From Caryophanales bacterium UBA4694 (GTDB taxonomy: Bacteria; Bacillota_I; Bacilli_A; RFN20; CAG-288): a DNA stretch of 32,329 nucleotides. Position 1 is the first letter of the stretch, and each line of letters starts with the position of its first letter. Location: contig DHKM01000035.1 in NCBI GenBank assembly GCA_002404835.1, positions 267 through 32,595 of the forward strand, written 5' to 3'. The translations under genes were made by a program, and so were the position numbers. Below, in pieces: positions 24,261 through 32,329 of this stretch. The notes under the pieces were generated by a model, which saw nothing but the letters and a program-made list of their open reading frames with translations, had not been told where the DNA came from and made no database searches.

Positions 24261-27200
24261 TTAGGACTGAGGAGCAGGAACAGTGATCGTGATGGTTTCT
24301 TGTTCTCCTGTATCGACGTTGTTGATTTTGATGGTGTATGTATTATTGTTTCTGGTGACAGAGGATACGATGATTGTTCCTTGAGTCGTTGAATCAAGCG
24401 GAGTGATGGTGATGGAATATCCACTGATTTCATACTGGTTTTGCTTGTTCAAGGTCAAAATCGGAGTGAAATCGATTTGGATGTTTCCCAGTATTTCGGA
24501 TTGCATGGAATAGCTGAATGCCGGGGTTGTTTGAGCTTCAACGGCTGATAATTCTGAACTATAGGCTTCAAAGAAGGTAGTTATGCCTTTTTCGTTTGTT
24601 GTATCAATATCATTTCCGTTGTTCTTATCTCTAAAGTTGAAATTGGTATTTGAAGTATCTTTCCAATCCTTGTCTTTTTGGGTTTTCTTGTATTCAGTAG
24701 TTGGATCACCTTCTGTAGTTGTTGTCCTTGTGACTTCAAGAATGTTTGTTACAATTGATGAGGAATAGTAATCGTAGAGACTGACTCTTTCTTTTGTGAC
24801 TGTTTTTTTACTGATGGGGTTGATCGTTGAATCGATTGTTGCAGGTTTAGTACTGGTTGTTGTTCCGGATGTTGTAGATAATTGAACGGTAAAATCACTC
24901 TTCTTGAAACTGACCTGTATTAATGTATCAGAGTCTTTGTATACGGAGGAATTTATTGTTACAGAACCGGAACTGGTTGTAGTGTCTCTTTCGTATTTTA
25001 TATCTCCATTGATTCCGTTTTTGAGTACGATGCAATAAGAGTTATAGCTTGCTGATGTTGTGGCAGCTGAGACAATGGATACTCCCATGAATGTTTTGGT
25101 GGTTTCGATGGTAGTTGTCATGGAATCTATGATGGTGGTTCTTGATACTTCGAGTTTGGCATTGGTTCCGATATCCAGATACATGAGGTAGGCACCGATT
25201 CCACCATCAACTGAACCTAATGCATATTCACCTGCTGGGACAGGGATTTCGAAATAGAATGCACAACTAGAATAACCGTAACTGAATTGGTTGCCCTGAT
25301 TACCTAATTGTGTATCGATATCGAAGGCAAGAGTGCCAATGCAATTTTTAACTGTTTTTTTTATTTTATCATTTTCATCTTTTTTACATATCGTCCACGT
25401 AGGCTCCGTTTCTAGCACAAGTTCATGGTTTTCATTTTCGTTATAGCATTGCAATTTGAAACGTGGTTCACCTTCGTTTTTCTGCCATCCATCAGACGAA
25501 TAGTAGGGTGTTCCTGGTCCTGCAATAGCCTTTTTGGCAAAATCCCCAAGTCCAGAATACACAGCTTTGATTTTCTTTAGAGCAGTTATTTTATTATCGG
25601 AATCTCTTTCAACCTTGTACAGTGAGAAAAAACAATTGTTATTGGGGAAATAGGTTCCGGCAAAGAAATTGATATAACCTTCTTCATCTAGTTTGAAGTC
25701 AATGCAATCATCTGGCACTTCATAATCAGAATAATCAATTCCATTTATAGTTGCTGAAGGTATTTTTACGTATGTATTATCTGATCTTTTCCCGATGGTA
25801 CCATTCATGAAATGAATACCATATATATTTGAGTCTTTATTTAGAATGTCTGTTAGTTGTTGCTTGGAAGAATTGTATTTTACAAAGGAATCAAAATAAT
25901 CGGCTGATTCAGTGGATTTTTTGAATTTTCCTTTAGTATCAATTGAGAGGATGGTGTTTAATTGGTTGCCAGAGTAGGATACTGAAAGATTACTGTTTTC
26001 ATATTTTGAGATTCTGATATCCCCACTGAAATCATCGTAATAATCCGTTCCACCTACTACATATCCTGTATTGTTTGATTTAGGTATTCCTATATTTTCA
26101 TCAGTGCCTTGAAGAGGAAAATAGGTGTCAGGAGTAGTGAAAGGACTGTCTACTGTAAAACTTGTTGGGATTTCTTGGTTTGGTCCACCATAATGGAATG
26201 GGAATGAAGCGTCTGGTGTTTTGGTAACTGTGAAATATGGCACATCAGCAATCGTTTTTGAAGTTTTGGTAATCCAAGAATTACTATTTGAATCGAAATA
26301 CGGATAATAATAAGTAGATTTTTCAACATATATTTTCGTTCCATTAGCATCTTCTGTATAAGTAAAACAACCTGTTTTGTTAGTGCCACTATTTCCAATG
26401 TCTATTTGCGAATCTGTAATCTTAATGTATCTGATTGCGTTTCCGGAACCTTCTGTATTTTCATTGATATAAATGTAGCCGTTATTCATGAAGATTGGGA
26501 AATTGGTCCAACCGTCTTGAATTTCATTAGTAAATGAATAATCGCTTTTTGTAGTTTTTTTCACAACATAAAACTGATTTTTGTTTTCATCTTTTATTGT
26601 GTATGTTGATCCGACTTTTTGCAAACCCCAGTTTTCAAAATTTGTGTCTAAAGCAAAATACCAATCAGGATAAGAAAGTGGAGAAAAAGCAGAAGCCAAG
26701 CTATTAAATTTCCATTTTCCATTATCATCGGCTGGTGTTTCAGTCGAAAAAATCAAAGATGCTACTTCATTGTTGGCGTCAAACCTTGTAGAGAAATAAT
26801 ATTCAGTTCCTCCATAGTAGAAGGAGATGAGGTAAGGCCCTTCCTTTGAATTTGATTGGGATAGATTTTCCATAATTATAGGAGTGGAAAGAGAAGAATC
26901 TTGAGTAACAGATGGTGTAATTCCTGAACTTGTGTTTACGACACTGAAATAATATTGTATGCTTGCTCCGTCTTCATAAAATCGCGTTGCTTTTTTTTTG
27001 TTGATGCCAGTACCATTGCTGTTTTTAATTGTGTTTCCGTCTATGATGGAACGTTTGGCATAACCTGTAAAGGATAGATAAGCTGAGTCATCTATAATTG
27101 AACCTGTAGTAGTTTTGGTTTTTGAGATTATGGAGTAAGAAGCGGTTTGCTTGCCTTCAGTATTTACTGCTTTGTCTTCATAAAATGAAAAAGAGTCATA

Positions 27201-28328
27201 AGTTGAGGGGTTGGTATTTGGATAGCGGAAATTGGGGTAATTGTAATTTAAGTTTGGATCAGAAGTGTTATTTTCCCAGGCAAAAAGACTGTTTTTTGCT
27301 GGGGTTGTTTTAATGGTTCCATTATTATCAATTTCTGTTGAAGCAGTATAGGTTATAGCACCTTGATCATTGCTCTTAACATTGTTATAAACTTGTGTAA
27401 GTAAACCATCATACATTTTTTGCATATCGACACTTCCACCCCATCCCTTTTGGCTTCCACCATGATCATTTGGTTTTGAGACAGTGTTGTATGAAATGGA
27501 GTTCTTCAGTTTTGTCACTGAGGAACTGATGGAGGATTTATATGCATCTTCGCAGTATCCGACGACGGAGTAGTCGGATACGTTTTTGAATTCCTTTGTG
27601 GTTTCGTTTTTGAAAGTTACTTGTTGTAATGGAGAGGTTGCCTGATCAGTGGTCGGAAAACTCATTGTCGGAGTGATGACTCCGACGGAGGAGATTTCGG
27701 CGTTTACGTATCCGGCAACGATACCAGCTAGAGCTTGGCTGTTTGTGGATGTGATGGTTGGGGATTCAAGATAGAAATTGTCGATTTTTGTATCTGGGTT
27801 TGTTTTTTTTGTAGGATCTCCGACTACACCAAACATACCGACGATATTGTCGGATGTATAAGAGGTGTTTGTGACGGAGTAGGGAGTGATACCAAAATCG
27901 TTATAGGAGTTACTGATTTTGAGATTGGAGATGGTATGGTATTTGCCATTATCATCTGTTTTGCTTGTGAACTGACCGATGAATGGGTGTTCTGAATTTC
28001 CGATTGGTGGCAATGCTTTGATGGTGGAATGTTTTTCATCGTCCATGTTGATGTCGGCTGCAAGTTCGAAGTAGATGGTAGTACTATCGAATTTTCCTAG
28101 ATACTGAAGCCAGGCAAGGTTATAGAGGTGTCTTGGATTTGTGATTCCATAGGGCTCGTCTTTTGTTCCTCTTCCATAGGCAAAATAGGCGGCGGCAGAG
28201 CCTCCGTTGATGGACGGACTGAGATTGACGCGGTTATCAAACCAGGTCAATGATGCGGTGATTGTCGCCAGGAATGCAGCTCCGAGGCTGATTCCTAGGA
28301 TCATTTTTGTTTTTTTGCTTGTTTTCAT
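24261..28328 (-). CDS. Large surface protein with SipW-like N terminus and GLUG-like beta-helix region
   Basis: This 1355-residue protein starts with a basic stretch and hydrophobic helix (about 8-28) ending in TASLTWFDNRV, similar to SipW-type signal regions of TasA/CalY proteins (Thr/Ala then an aromatic and Asp). Residues about 50-225 resemble GLUG/beta-solenoid repeats of bacterial adhesins (GTKDEPYGITNPRHLYNLA, PPIGNSEHPFIGQF, GIVAGYVNAEI). The rest is Ser/Thr/Asn/Tyr-rich with no catalytic motif or LPXTG. Its start is 2 bases from the previous stop with no Shine-Dalgarno sequence, so translation depends on coupling. The centre (about 25340-27520) is more AT-rich than both ends. It is probably an adhesin or matrix component, expressed with the smaller partner under c-di-GMP control. 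Confidence 0.7.
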   Translation of the reverse strand: MKTSKKTKMILGISLGAAFLATITASLTWFDNRVNLSPSINGGSAAAYFAYGRGTKDEPYGITNPRHLYNLAWLQYLGKFDSTTIYFELAADINMDDEKHSTIKALPPIGNSEHPFIGQFTSKTDDNGKYHTISNLKISNSYNDFGITPYSVTNTSYTSDNIVGMFGVVGDPTKKTNPDTKIDNFYLESPTITSTNSQALAGIVAGYVNAEISSVGVITPTMSFPTTDQATSPLQQVTFKNETTKEFKNVSDYSVVGYCEDAYKSSISSSVTKLKNSISYNTVSKPNDHGGSQKGWGGSVDMQKMYDGLLTQVYNNVKSNDQGAITYTASTEIDNNGTIKTTPAKNSLFAWENNTSDPNLNYNYPNFRYPNTNPSTYDSFSFYEDKAVNTEGKQTASYSIISKTKTTTGSIIDDSAYLSFTGYAKRSIIDGNTIKNSNGTGINKKKATRFYEDGASIQYYFSVVNTSSGITPSVTQDSSLSTPIIMENLSQSNSKEGPYLISFYYGGTEYYFSTRFDANNEVASLIFSTETPADDNGKWKFNSLASAFSPLSYPDWYFALDTNFENWGLQKVGSTYTIKDENKNQFYVVKKTTKSDYSFTNEIQDGWTNFPIFMNNGYIYINENTEGSGNAIRYIKITDSQIDIGNSGTNKTGCFTYTEDANGTKIYVEKSTYYYPYFDSNSNSWITKTSKTIADVPYFTVTKTPDASFPFHYGGPNQEIPTSFTVDSPFTTPDTYFPLQGTDENIGIPKSNNTGYVVGGTDYYDDFSGDIRISKYENSNLSVSYSGNQLNTILSIDTKGKFKKSTESADYFDSFVKYNSSKQQLTDILNKDSNIYGIHFMNGTIGKRSDNTYVKIPSATINGIDYSDYEVPDDCIDFKLDEEGYINFFAGTYFPNNNCFFSLYKVERDSDNKITALKKIKAVYSGLGDFAKKAIAGPGTPYYSSDGWQKNEGEPRFKLQCYNENENHELVLETEPTWTICKKDENDKIKKTVKNCIGTLAFDIDTQLGNQGNQFSYGYSSCAFYFEIPVPAGEYALGSVDGGIGAYLMYLDIGTNAKLEVSRTTIIDSMTTTIETTKTFMGVSIVSAATTSASYNSYCIVLKNGINGDIKYERDTTTSSGSVTINSSVYKDSDTLIQVSFKKSDFTVQLSTTSGTTTSTKPATIDSTINPISKKTVTKERVSLYDYYSSSIVTNILEVTRTTTTEGDPTTEYKKTQKDKDWKDTSNTNFNFRDKNNGNDIDTTNEKGITTFFEAYSSELSAVEAQTTPAFSYSMQSEILGNIQIDFTPILTLNKQNQYEISGYSITITPLDSTTQGTIIVSSVTRNNNTYTIKINNVDTGEQETITITVPAPQS

Positions 28329-28330
28329 AA

Positions 28331-29200
28331 TTAGATAATATAGGAAAAGTCGATGGTCTCGAATTTGATTTCATCGTTTTCTTTGATGTTGTCCAGGACT
28401 TCGTTTCCGATATTGAGACTGTAGAGTCGTTCGATTGCATTTTCGTTGTATTCGAGGATGACTCCGATTTGTTTATAAATGGTTAGATCTGTTTCGGTAA
28501 GGGATATGGAGGAGGAATATTTGTATGTGCTGTTATCGACTAGGGACTGGTCTTTGTGACTTTGTATTTTTGTTTTATCTATGGTCTGCTTTTCGCTATC
28601 TTGGCTTAATATGTCTTGGGTTCCTTCTGTCGGTATCAGGAAGGTTGAGAAGTTTACGATGGCTGAGAGTGTATTACCATAGCTATTTAATTTGTTTTTA
28701 AGTTTTGTTGTACTTGCTTTTGTGCTTTCGTCTGTCGTGGTTTCTGTGGCAAACAAGGATGTTTCATCGTTTGTGGATGTGCTTACTTTCAGGCTTGCTC
28801 CCGGTAGTTCCGACGTTCTTGTCTGATCGATAGTGAAGAGGAAGAAGAGGGAACGGGTATCCTCGAGGATGGAGTATGTTCCGATGGAAATTTGTTTTTC
28901 TTCCGAAGGAACCATTTTTCCGTTATCGAACTTGTAGACTAGACTTGGAGTAAGGTTATAGATATATGGATTTTTGTTTTCGGTATCTTGGGTAGTGGTT
29001 GTCTGGTTGTATTTTTCGAAGATCTCCACTTGCTTTATCACCGGACTCATTTTTGCGGTCACAAAACCATTGCCGGAGGATCCGACCTGTCTGATGACAT
29101 TGAACCATGCTGCTGTTGCCATGAATACTGCAAACAGAGAAAACAGGGTCATACTTGTCATTGCGATGATTTTGAGATTCAGGAGACGCTTTTTTTCCAT
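28331..29200 (-). CDS. Secreted protein with SipW/TasA-like N terminus
   Basis: The 289-residue product starts MEKKRLLNLK, then a hydrophobic helix ending in ATAAWFNVIRQVGSS, the same kind of N terminus as its larger partner and similar to camelysin/TasA-like matrix proteins. The rest is beta-rich and hydrophilic with no motif that I recognise. There is no Shine-Dalgarno sequence before the ATG. The start codon can instead be closed in a small hairpin with CCAT upstream. A c-di-GMP-I riboswitch begins about 24 bases upstream, so the operon probably responds to this biofilm messenger. No SipW peptidase is in the window. Function inferred: surface fibre or adhesion partner. Confidence 0.65.
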   Translation of the reverse strand: MEKKRLLNLKIIAMTSMTLFSLFAVFMATAAWFNVIRQVGSSGNGFVTAKMSPVIKQVEIFEKYNQTTTTQDTENKNPYIYNLTPSLVYKFDNGKMVPSEEKQISIGTYSILEDTRSLFFLFTIDQTRTSELPGASLKVSTSTNDETSLFATETTTDESTKASTTKLKNKLNSYGNTLSAIVNFSTFLIPTEGTQDILSQDSEKQTIDKTKIQSHKDQSLVDNSTYKYSSSISLTETDLTIYKQIGVILEYNENAIERLYSLNIGNEVLDNIKENDEIKFETIDFSYII

Positions 29201-29219
29201 ATATCTATTATATAAATGG
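29197..29219 (-). promoter_or_regulatory. Hairpin covering the start codon
   Basis: On the minus strand CCAT...TAT pairs with ATA...ATGG, placing the start codon in the right arm. It lies between the riboswitch and the gene, where a ribosome binding site would normally be. It may be part of the expression platform. Confidence 0.35.
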
Positions 29220-29223
29220 TTTT

Positions 29224-29290
29224 GGCAGCTGGCTGTCTATACTTAGACCCTGTAGCTTTGCGTCATCAAATCGCTTTGATTTTGCTATTT
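29224..29290 (-). promoter_or_regulatory. c-di-GMP-I (GEMM) riboswitch
   Basis: On the minus strand the conserved GEMM core GACGCAAAGCTACAGGGTC begins at 29264. Before it, AGCAAA leads into stem ATCAAA/TTTGAT closed by a GCGA tetraloop (GNRA, as required for the tetraloop-receptor contact). After it, GTCTA-AGTA-TAGAC forms the third helix, followed by AGCCAG and GCTGCC. The closing stem is short or contains a mismatch. It precedes the surface-protein operon, the kind of gene often under this riboswitch. Confidence 0.85.
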
Positions 29291-29330
29291 TCAAGTTTGC
29301 TAAGTAGTTTCTGCAACTGCTTAGAACCAA

Positions 29331-29359
29331 ATTTTACTATGTTTTTCGTTTTTGTACAA
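29331..29359 (-). promoter_or_regulatory. Candidate promoter of riboswitch and surface-protein operon
   Basis: On the minus strand TTGTAC (29359-29354), a 17-base spacer and TAAAAT (29336-29331). The transcript would start at about 29324, upstream of the whole aptamer. A hairpin (CTAAG...CTTAG, near 29300-29324) precedes the aptamer. Confidence 0.45.
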
Positions 29360-29416
29360 TAGCAATTATCGTGATACCGCATGCATTTTTCTGATGATTC
29401 TTGACATCCGTACGTT

Positions 29417-29422
29417 TATAAT
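29417..29422 (+). promoter_or_regulatory. -10 box directly before an orphan gene
   Basis: TATAAT lies 7 bases before the ATG at 29430, so the RNA would start at or next to the start codon. TTGACA at 29401 is only 10 bases away, too close for a normal -35. Confidence 0.4.
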
Positions 29423-29429
29423 TATGGAT

Positions 29430-29777
29430 ATGACGGTAGAGACATTTTTCAAGAACTATGATCTGACTCAGATGGATGTGGTATCCATTAGGAATACTCC
29501 TGATGGGATAGCTTTTGTCGTGGATATGGATTTCAATATGCATTTCGATGGCGGAAACCACGTCAGAACCGAATTCGATATGACATTCTGTCATGAATTC
29601 GTCTTTTCGGGTACACATTCCAAGAGAGATTATTTGAATCATCCTCAGGTTCTGTCTCAGCAATACAAGGACAGAATCCTGCATCTTGGAATCGATGGGG
29701 ATGATCTATGGATCCAGGAATGCAATATCGTCATCCATAAGAATGTAAGCCCTTATATTGACCATACTATTCAGTAG
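29430..29777 (+). CDS. Hypothetical protein, 115 residues
   Basis: I do not recognise a family. The start at 29430 (MTVETFFKNYDL) is chosen because a TATAAT box ends 7 bases before it and no Shine-Dalgarno sequence precedes any candidate start (29424 is an alternative, adding Met-Asp). The product is soluble and acidic with alternating hydrophobic residues (VVSIRNTPDGIAFVVDMDF, then LHLGIDGDDLWIQECNI), suggesting a small beta-rich fold. There is no signal peptide, membrane helix or metal motif. It is divergent from the c-di-GMP-controlled operon and upstream of the GH3 gene, and appears to be a single-gene unit. Coding looks real from its codon pattern, but function is unknown. Confidence 0.6.
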   Translation: MTVETFFKNYDLTQMDVVSIRNTPDGIAFVVDMDFNMHFDGGNHVRTEFDMTFCHEFVFSGTHSKRDYLNHPQVLSQQYKDRILHLGIDGDDLWIQECNIVIHKNVSPYIDHTIQ

Positions 29778-29802
29778 ATATCTTTTGTTTTTTTTACAAT
29801 AT

Positions 29803-29816
29803 TGATAACGCTCACA
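29803..29816 (+). promoter_or_regulatory. cre site (CcpA operator)
   Basis: TGATAACGCTCACA matches every fixed position of the cre consensus TGWNANCGNTNWCA. It lies 52 bases before the -35 of the GH3 promoter and just after a possible -10 TACAAT (29795-29800). This suggests carbon-catabolite control of the GH3 gene. Confidence 0.55.
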
Positions 29817-29867
29817 TTTCCTTTTTTGTGTTTTAATTGCAATTCTTATACAAATAGCTTGTAATAT

Positions 29868-29896
29868 TTGGTGATAGACAAAAAGATAGATATAAT
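29868..29896 (+). promoter_or_regulatory. Promoter of the last GH3 gene
   Basis: TTGGTG (29868-29873), a 17-base spacer and TATAAT (29891-29896). Just upstream are an inverted repeat TACAA-ATAGC-TTGTA (29849-29863) and the palindrome AATTGCAATT (29835-29844), either of which could bind a regulator. Confidence 0.55.
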
Positions 29897-29933
29897 TTTC
29901 TAGCCAAAAAAAGATTCATTAGGGGGTAGTAAA

Positions 29934-32329
29934 ATGAGTCAAGCAAAGAAAAAGGTCAAAAAGCCTATAGCTTTATGGACACTTACTGGCATCAGCGCAG
30001 CTCTGGTTGCGGCATTCAGCGTCGGATATGTCGTAACCCTGCAGTTCGTGGATGTCATCAACAAGGCACTCAACGTAGAAGGGTCGAAGAACATCGAAGT
30101 CGGTGATGCTTCCAAGGAAGACACCAAGTATTTCAAAAGCGAGTACAAAAACGACGATGAGCTTTTGAAAAGCGACGCCGATGTGGCAGAGAGACTGACG
30201 GAGGAAGGAAGCGTTCTTCTCAAGAACGGCAATTCCGCTCTTCCGCTTTCCAAGACCAGCAAGGTCACGCTTCTTGGTCATTCCTGTGACAATTTCATCG
30301 TCTGCGGAACCGGCAGTGCCAAGATCAATGCCGACGATGCACCGACTCTGAAGGAGGCTCTGGAGAGCCGCGGAGTCAGCGTCAATCCGAGTGCCTGGAA
30401 TTTCTACGAGACCAACAAGGACAAGTACAAGAGCAATCCGGACAAGGATTCCAATTCCATCCGTAACTCGGATTCCGGTCTTACGACCTATCTTGTCAAC
30501 GAAATCCCTTATAGCAAGCTTCAGTCCGACGGCGTCACTTCCTCTTTTTCTCAGTACAATGATGCTGCCATCGTCGTCATCTCCAGAATCGGCGGCGAAA
30601 TGTACGATATTCCGAACAATGTCGAGCATCAGGGCGACGGAAACGAGACCGTGAACGGAAGCGGAAACTCCCTTGAACTCACCAAGAACGAAATCGAACT
30701 CATCGATCAGGCCAAGAGCCAGTTCGGTAAGGTCATCGTCCTCCTCAATTCCGCCAATCCTTTGGAATGCGATTTTCTGACTTCCGGATCTTCCAAGGTC
30801 GATGCCTGCCTTTGGGTTGGCTATACCGGTAAGATGGGTCTTAACGGCGTTGCCGATCTTCTTGTGGGCAATACGTCTCCGTCCGGAAGGCTTGTCGATA
30901 CCTATTGCAACGACAATACCACGAGTCCGAGCATGGTCAACATGTATTCCGCAGAGTGGACCAATTCCTCCAAGTGGGGTAAGGACATGGTGGCTAACGG
31001 CCTTGACGGAAACAAGTACTACAATGCCTATCAGGAAGGTATCTATGTCGGATACCGCTACTATGAGACCAGATACGAGGACTTTGTCTACAATCGTCAG
31101 GGTGTCGGAAACTACGACTATTCCAGCATCGTAGCCTATCCTTTCGGCTATGGTCTTTCCTATTCCACGTTCGAATACAGCACTCCTTCCTTTGTCGAGA
31201 ACACGAAAGACGATACCATCGACGTCACCCTTATGGTGAAAAACACAGGAAGCCATAAGGCCAAGGATGTCGTCGAGGTCTATTTCCAGAGTCCGTATAC
31301 CGATTATGATATCGCCAATGGTATCGAGAAGGCTTCTGTCGAACTCTGCGGATTTACCAAGACCAAGGAACTTGCTCCGAACGAGTCTCAGGAAGTCACG
31401 ATTTCCGTCGACCGTGAAGAGCTTGCCACCTATGATTCCAAGAATGCCAAGAGCTATATCCTGGAAAGCGGCGATTATTACCTGACTGTCGGAAACAATG
31501 CCCATGACGCTCTGAACAACATTTTGAGCAAGAAGGGCAGCGTAAGAGAGGACAGAGTCTATTCTCTTTCCACAGACAAGAAGGGCGGAGATTCCACCAA
31601 GGTCTATAAGCTTACCGTGAATGATTCCGACAAGGATGCCTATTCTACCGGTGCAGACGGTGAAAAGATCACCAATCATTTCCAGGAGGCTTCCTTAAGC
31701 TATTATGGCGAAGAGGATATGAAGTATCTTTCCAGAAACGATTGGGAAGGAACCTGGCCGACTGTCATCAAGCTCGAACTCAACCAGAAGATGCATGACG
31801 AGATGACCGGTATCAAGCAGTATGTTCCGGTTGAATCCAGCCGTGCTCTTCCTTCGATGGGTGCCACCAACAACAAGAAGCTCATCGACCTGATGGGTAA
31901 GGACTACGATGATCCGGAGTGGGAACCGCTTCTTGATCAGCTTACCTACAAGGAAATGTGCGAGCTTATCGGACTTGGATATCATGGAACCAAGCTTGTG
32001 ACCAGTGTCAGCAAGCCGGTCACCAAGGACGAGAACGGTCCTCAGGGATTCTCCGGAAACCTTACCGATATTTTGGGAACCTCAAAGACGATGATGGCCT
32101 ATACTGATGAGAACATCATGGGTGCCACCTGGAATACCCAATTCATGGAAGAGGTCGGAAAACACATCGGAGAGGACGGACTTGCCCTTGGCTATTCCGG
32201 CCTTTATGGTCCGGCCATGAATACGCACCGTACTCCGTATGGCGGACGTAACTTCGAATACTATTCCGAGGATGGTTTCCTTGCCGGCATGATCGCTGCC
32301 AGCGAAGTCAAAGGCATCCAGAGCAAGGG
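29934..32329 (+). CDS. Membrane-anchored permuted GH3 beta-glycosidase, 3' part outside window
   Basis: The ATG at 29934 follows AGGGGG (29921-29926) by 7 bases. The frame runs open to the window end (798 residues), cut before the nucleophile. A membrane helix (about 12-35) follows a Lys-rich start. The beta-sandwich half shows GSVLLKNGNSALPL and SRIGGE (Glu222, likely acid/base). The Fn3-like part begins YPFGYGLSYSTF (about residue 402), and the barrel begins near 660 with GGRNFEYYSED close to the end. It has the same permuted order as the GH3 genes at 9344 and 12712 but a different N terminus. Codons are well biased. A promoter and a cre site precede it, suggesting carbon-source control. 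The long open frame on the opposite strand is a shadow of this gene. Confidence 0.92.
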   Translation, partial: MSQAKKKVKKPIALWTLTGISAALVAAFSVGYVVTLQFVDVINKALNVEGSKNIEVGDASKEDTKYFKSEYKNDDELLKSDADVAERLTEEGSVLLKNGNSALPLSKTSKVTLLGHSCDNFIVCGTGSAKINADDAPTLKEALESRGVSVNPSAWNFYETNKDKYKSNPDKDSNSIRNSDSGLTTYLVNEIPYSKLQSDGVTSSFSQYNDAAIVVISRIGGEMYDIPNNVEHQGDGNETVNGSGNSLELTKNEIELIDQAKSQFGKVIVLLNSANPLECDFLTSGSSKVDACLWVGYTGKMGLNGVADLLVGNTSPSGRLVDTYCNDNTTSPSMVNMYSAEWTNSSKWGKDMVANGLDGNKYYNAYQEGIYVGYRYYETRYEDFVYNRQGVGNYDYSSIVAYPFGYGLSYSTFEYSTPSFVENTKDDTIDVTLMVKNTGSHKAKDVVEVYFQSPYTDYDIANGIEKASVELCGFTKTKELAPNESQEVTISVDREELATYDSKNAKSYILESGDYYLTVGNNAHDALNNILSKKGSVREDRVYSLSTDKKGGDSTKVYKLTVNDSDKDAYSTGADGEKITNHFQEASLSYYGEEDMKYLSRNDWEGTWPTVIKLELNQKMHDEMTGIKQYVPVESSRALPSMGATNNKKLIDLMGKDYDDPEWEPLLDQLTYKEMCELIGLGYHGTKLVTSVSKPVTKDENGPQGFSGNLTDILGTSKTMMAYTDENIMGATWNTQFMEEVGKHIGEDGLALGYSGLYGPAMNTHRTPYGGRNFEYYSEDGFLAGMIAASEVKGIQSK

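Noticed and set aside
29207..29212. TATAAT on the minus strand 6 bases before the surface-protein ATG, suggesting a leaderless promoter
   Set aside because: A c-di-GMP-I aptamer lies directly upstream and must be transcribed, so the promoter is expected beyond 29324. The TATAAT is part of an AT-rich hairpin.
29401..29422. TTGACA plus TATAAT as a normal promoter
   Set aside because: The spacing is only 10 bases, too short for a standard SigA promoter; only the -10 is kept.
29973..31679. Long minus-strand open frame of 568 codons
   Set aside because: It is antisense to the GH3 gene at 29934, whose translation shows clear family motifs, a start and a ribosome binding site. The opposite frame has low-complexity, shadow-like composition.

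Overview
The window looks like chromosome from a fibre- and protein-degrading Bacillota, probably a gut or rumen member of the Bacilli/Erysipelotrichia side of the phylum. The evidence is Gram-positive style lipoproteins, Shine-Dalgarno sites, c-di-GMP and fluoride riboswitches, a cre-like site and the gene families. No rRNA or housekeeping marker is present, so the taxon is an inference. No tRNA, CRISPR array, insertion sequence or phage gene was seen.

The window is framed by family 3 glycoside hydrolases (GH3). A 5'-truncated GH3 gene (1-1533) with a 34-residue membrane peptide behind it opens the window, and a 3'-truncated one (29934-32329) closes it. Two complete paralogues lie between (9344-12715 and 12712-15636, overlapping by ATGA). 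The three with a visible N terminus carry the C-terminal-type beta-sandwich and Fn3-like domains before the catalytic barrel (permuted order) and an N-terminal membrane helix. The three with a visible C terminus also end in a membrane helix. One of them, at 9344, begins with an Xre-type helix-turn-helix and a four-cysteine zinc-ribbon-like module on the inner side of the membrane. It looks like a membrane protein that joins a DNA-binding head to an extracellular glycosidase. Divergent from it is a two-lipoprotein operon (9013-5332): an Ig-like/CBM-like sugar binder and a GH105-like unsaturated uronyl hydrolase with a discoidin-like domain, which suggests pectin-type substrates.

A second theme is extracellular proteolysis. 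A secreted S1 trypsin-like protease overlaps a MacB-type ABC transporter gene (1770-5277). Further on, a lipoprotein subtilisin ending in a dockerin (16033-19931, split by an apparent one-base deletion) is followed directly by a secreted protein with three cohesin-like modules (19934-21814) and a 37-residue peptide (21811-21924). This resembles a compact cell-surface cohesin-dockerin system built around a protease.

The remaining genes are a SIMPL-domain protein (21980-22615, minus), a cation/proton antiporter under a fluoride riboswitch with a clear terminator switch (22848-24216), and a pair of surface proteins with SipW-like N termini (29200-24261, minus) behind a c-di-GMP-I (GEMM) riboswitch. 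A short orphan gene (29430-29777) is divergent from the surface pair, and the last GH3 gene has a promoter and a consensus-matching cre site. The recurring logic is a cell surface carrying anchored glycosidases, proteases and adhesins, with second-messenger and carbon-catabolite inputs.
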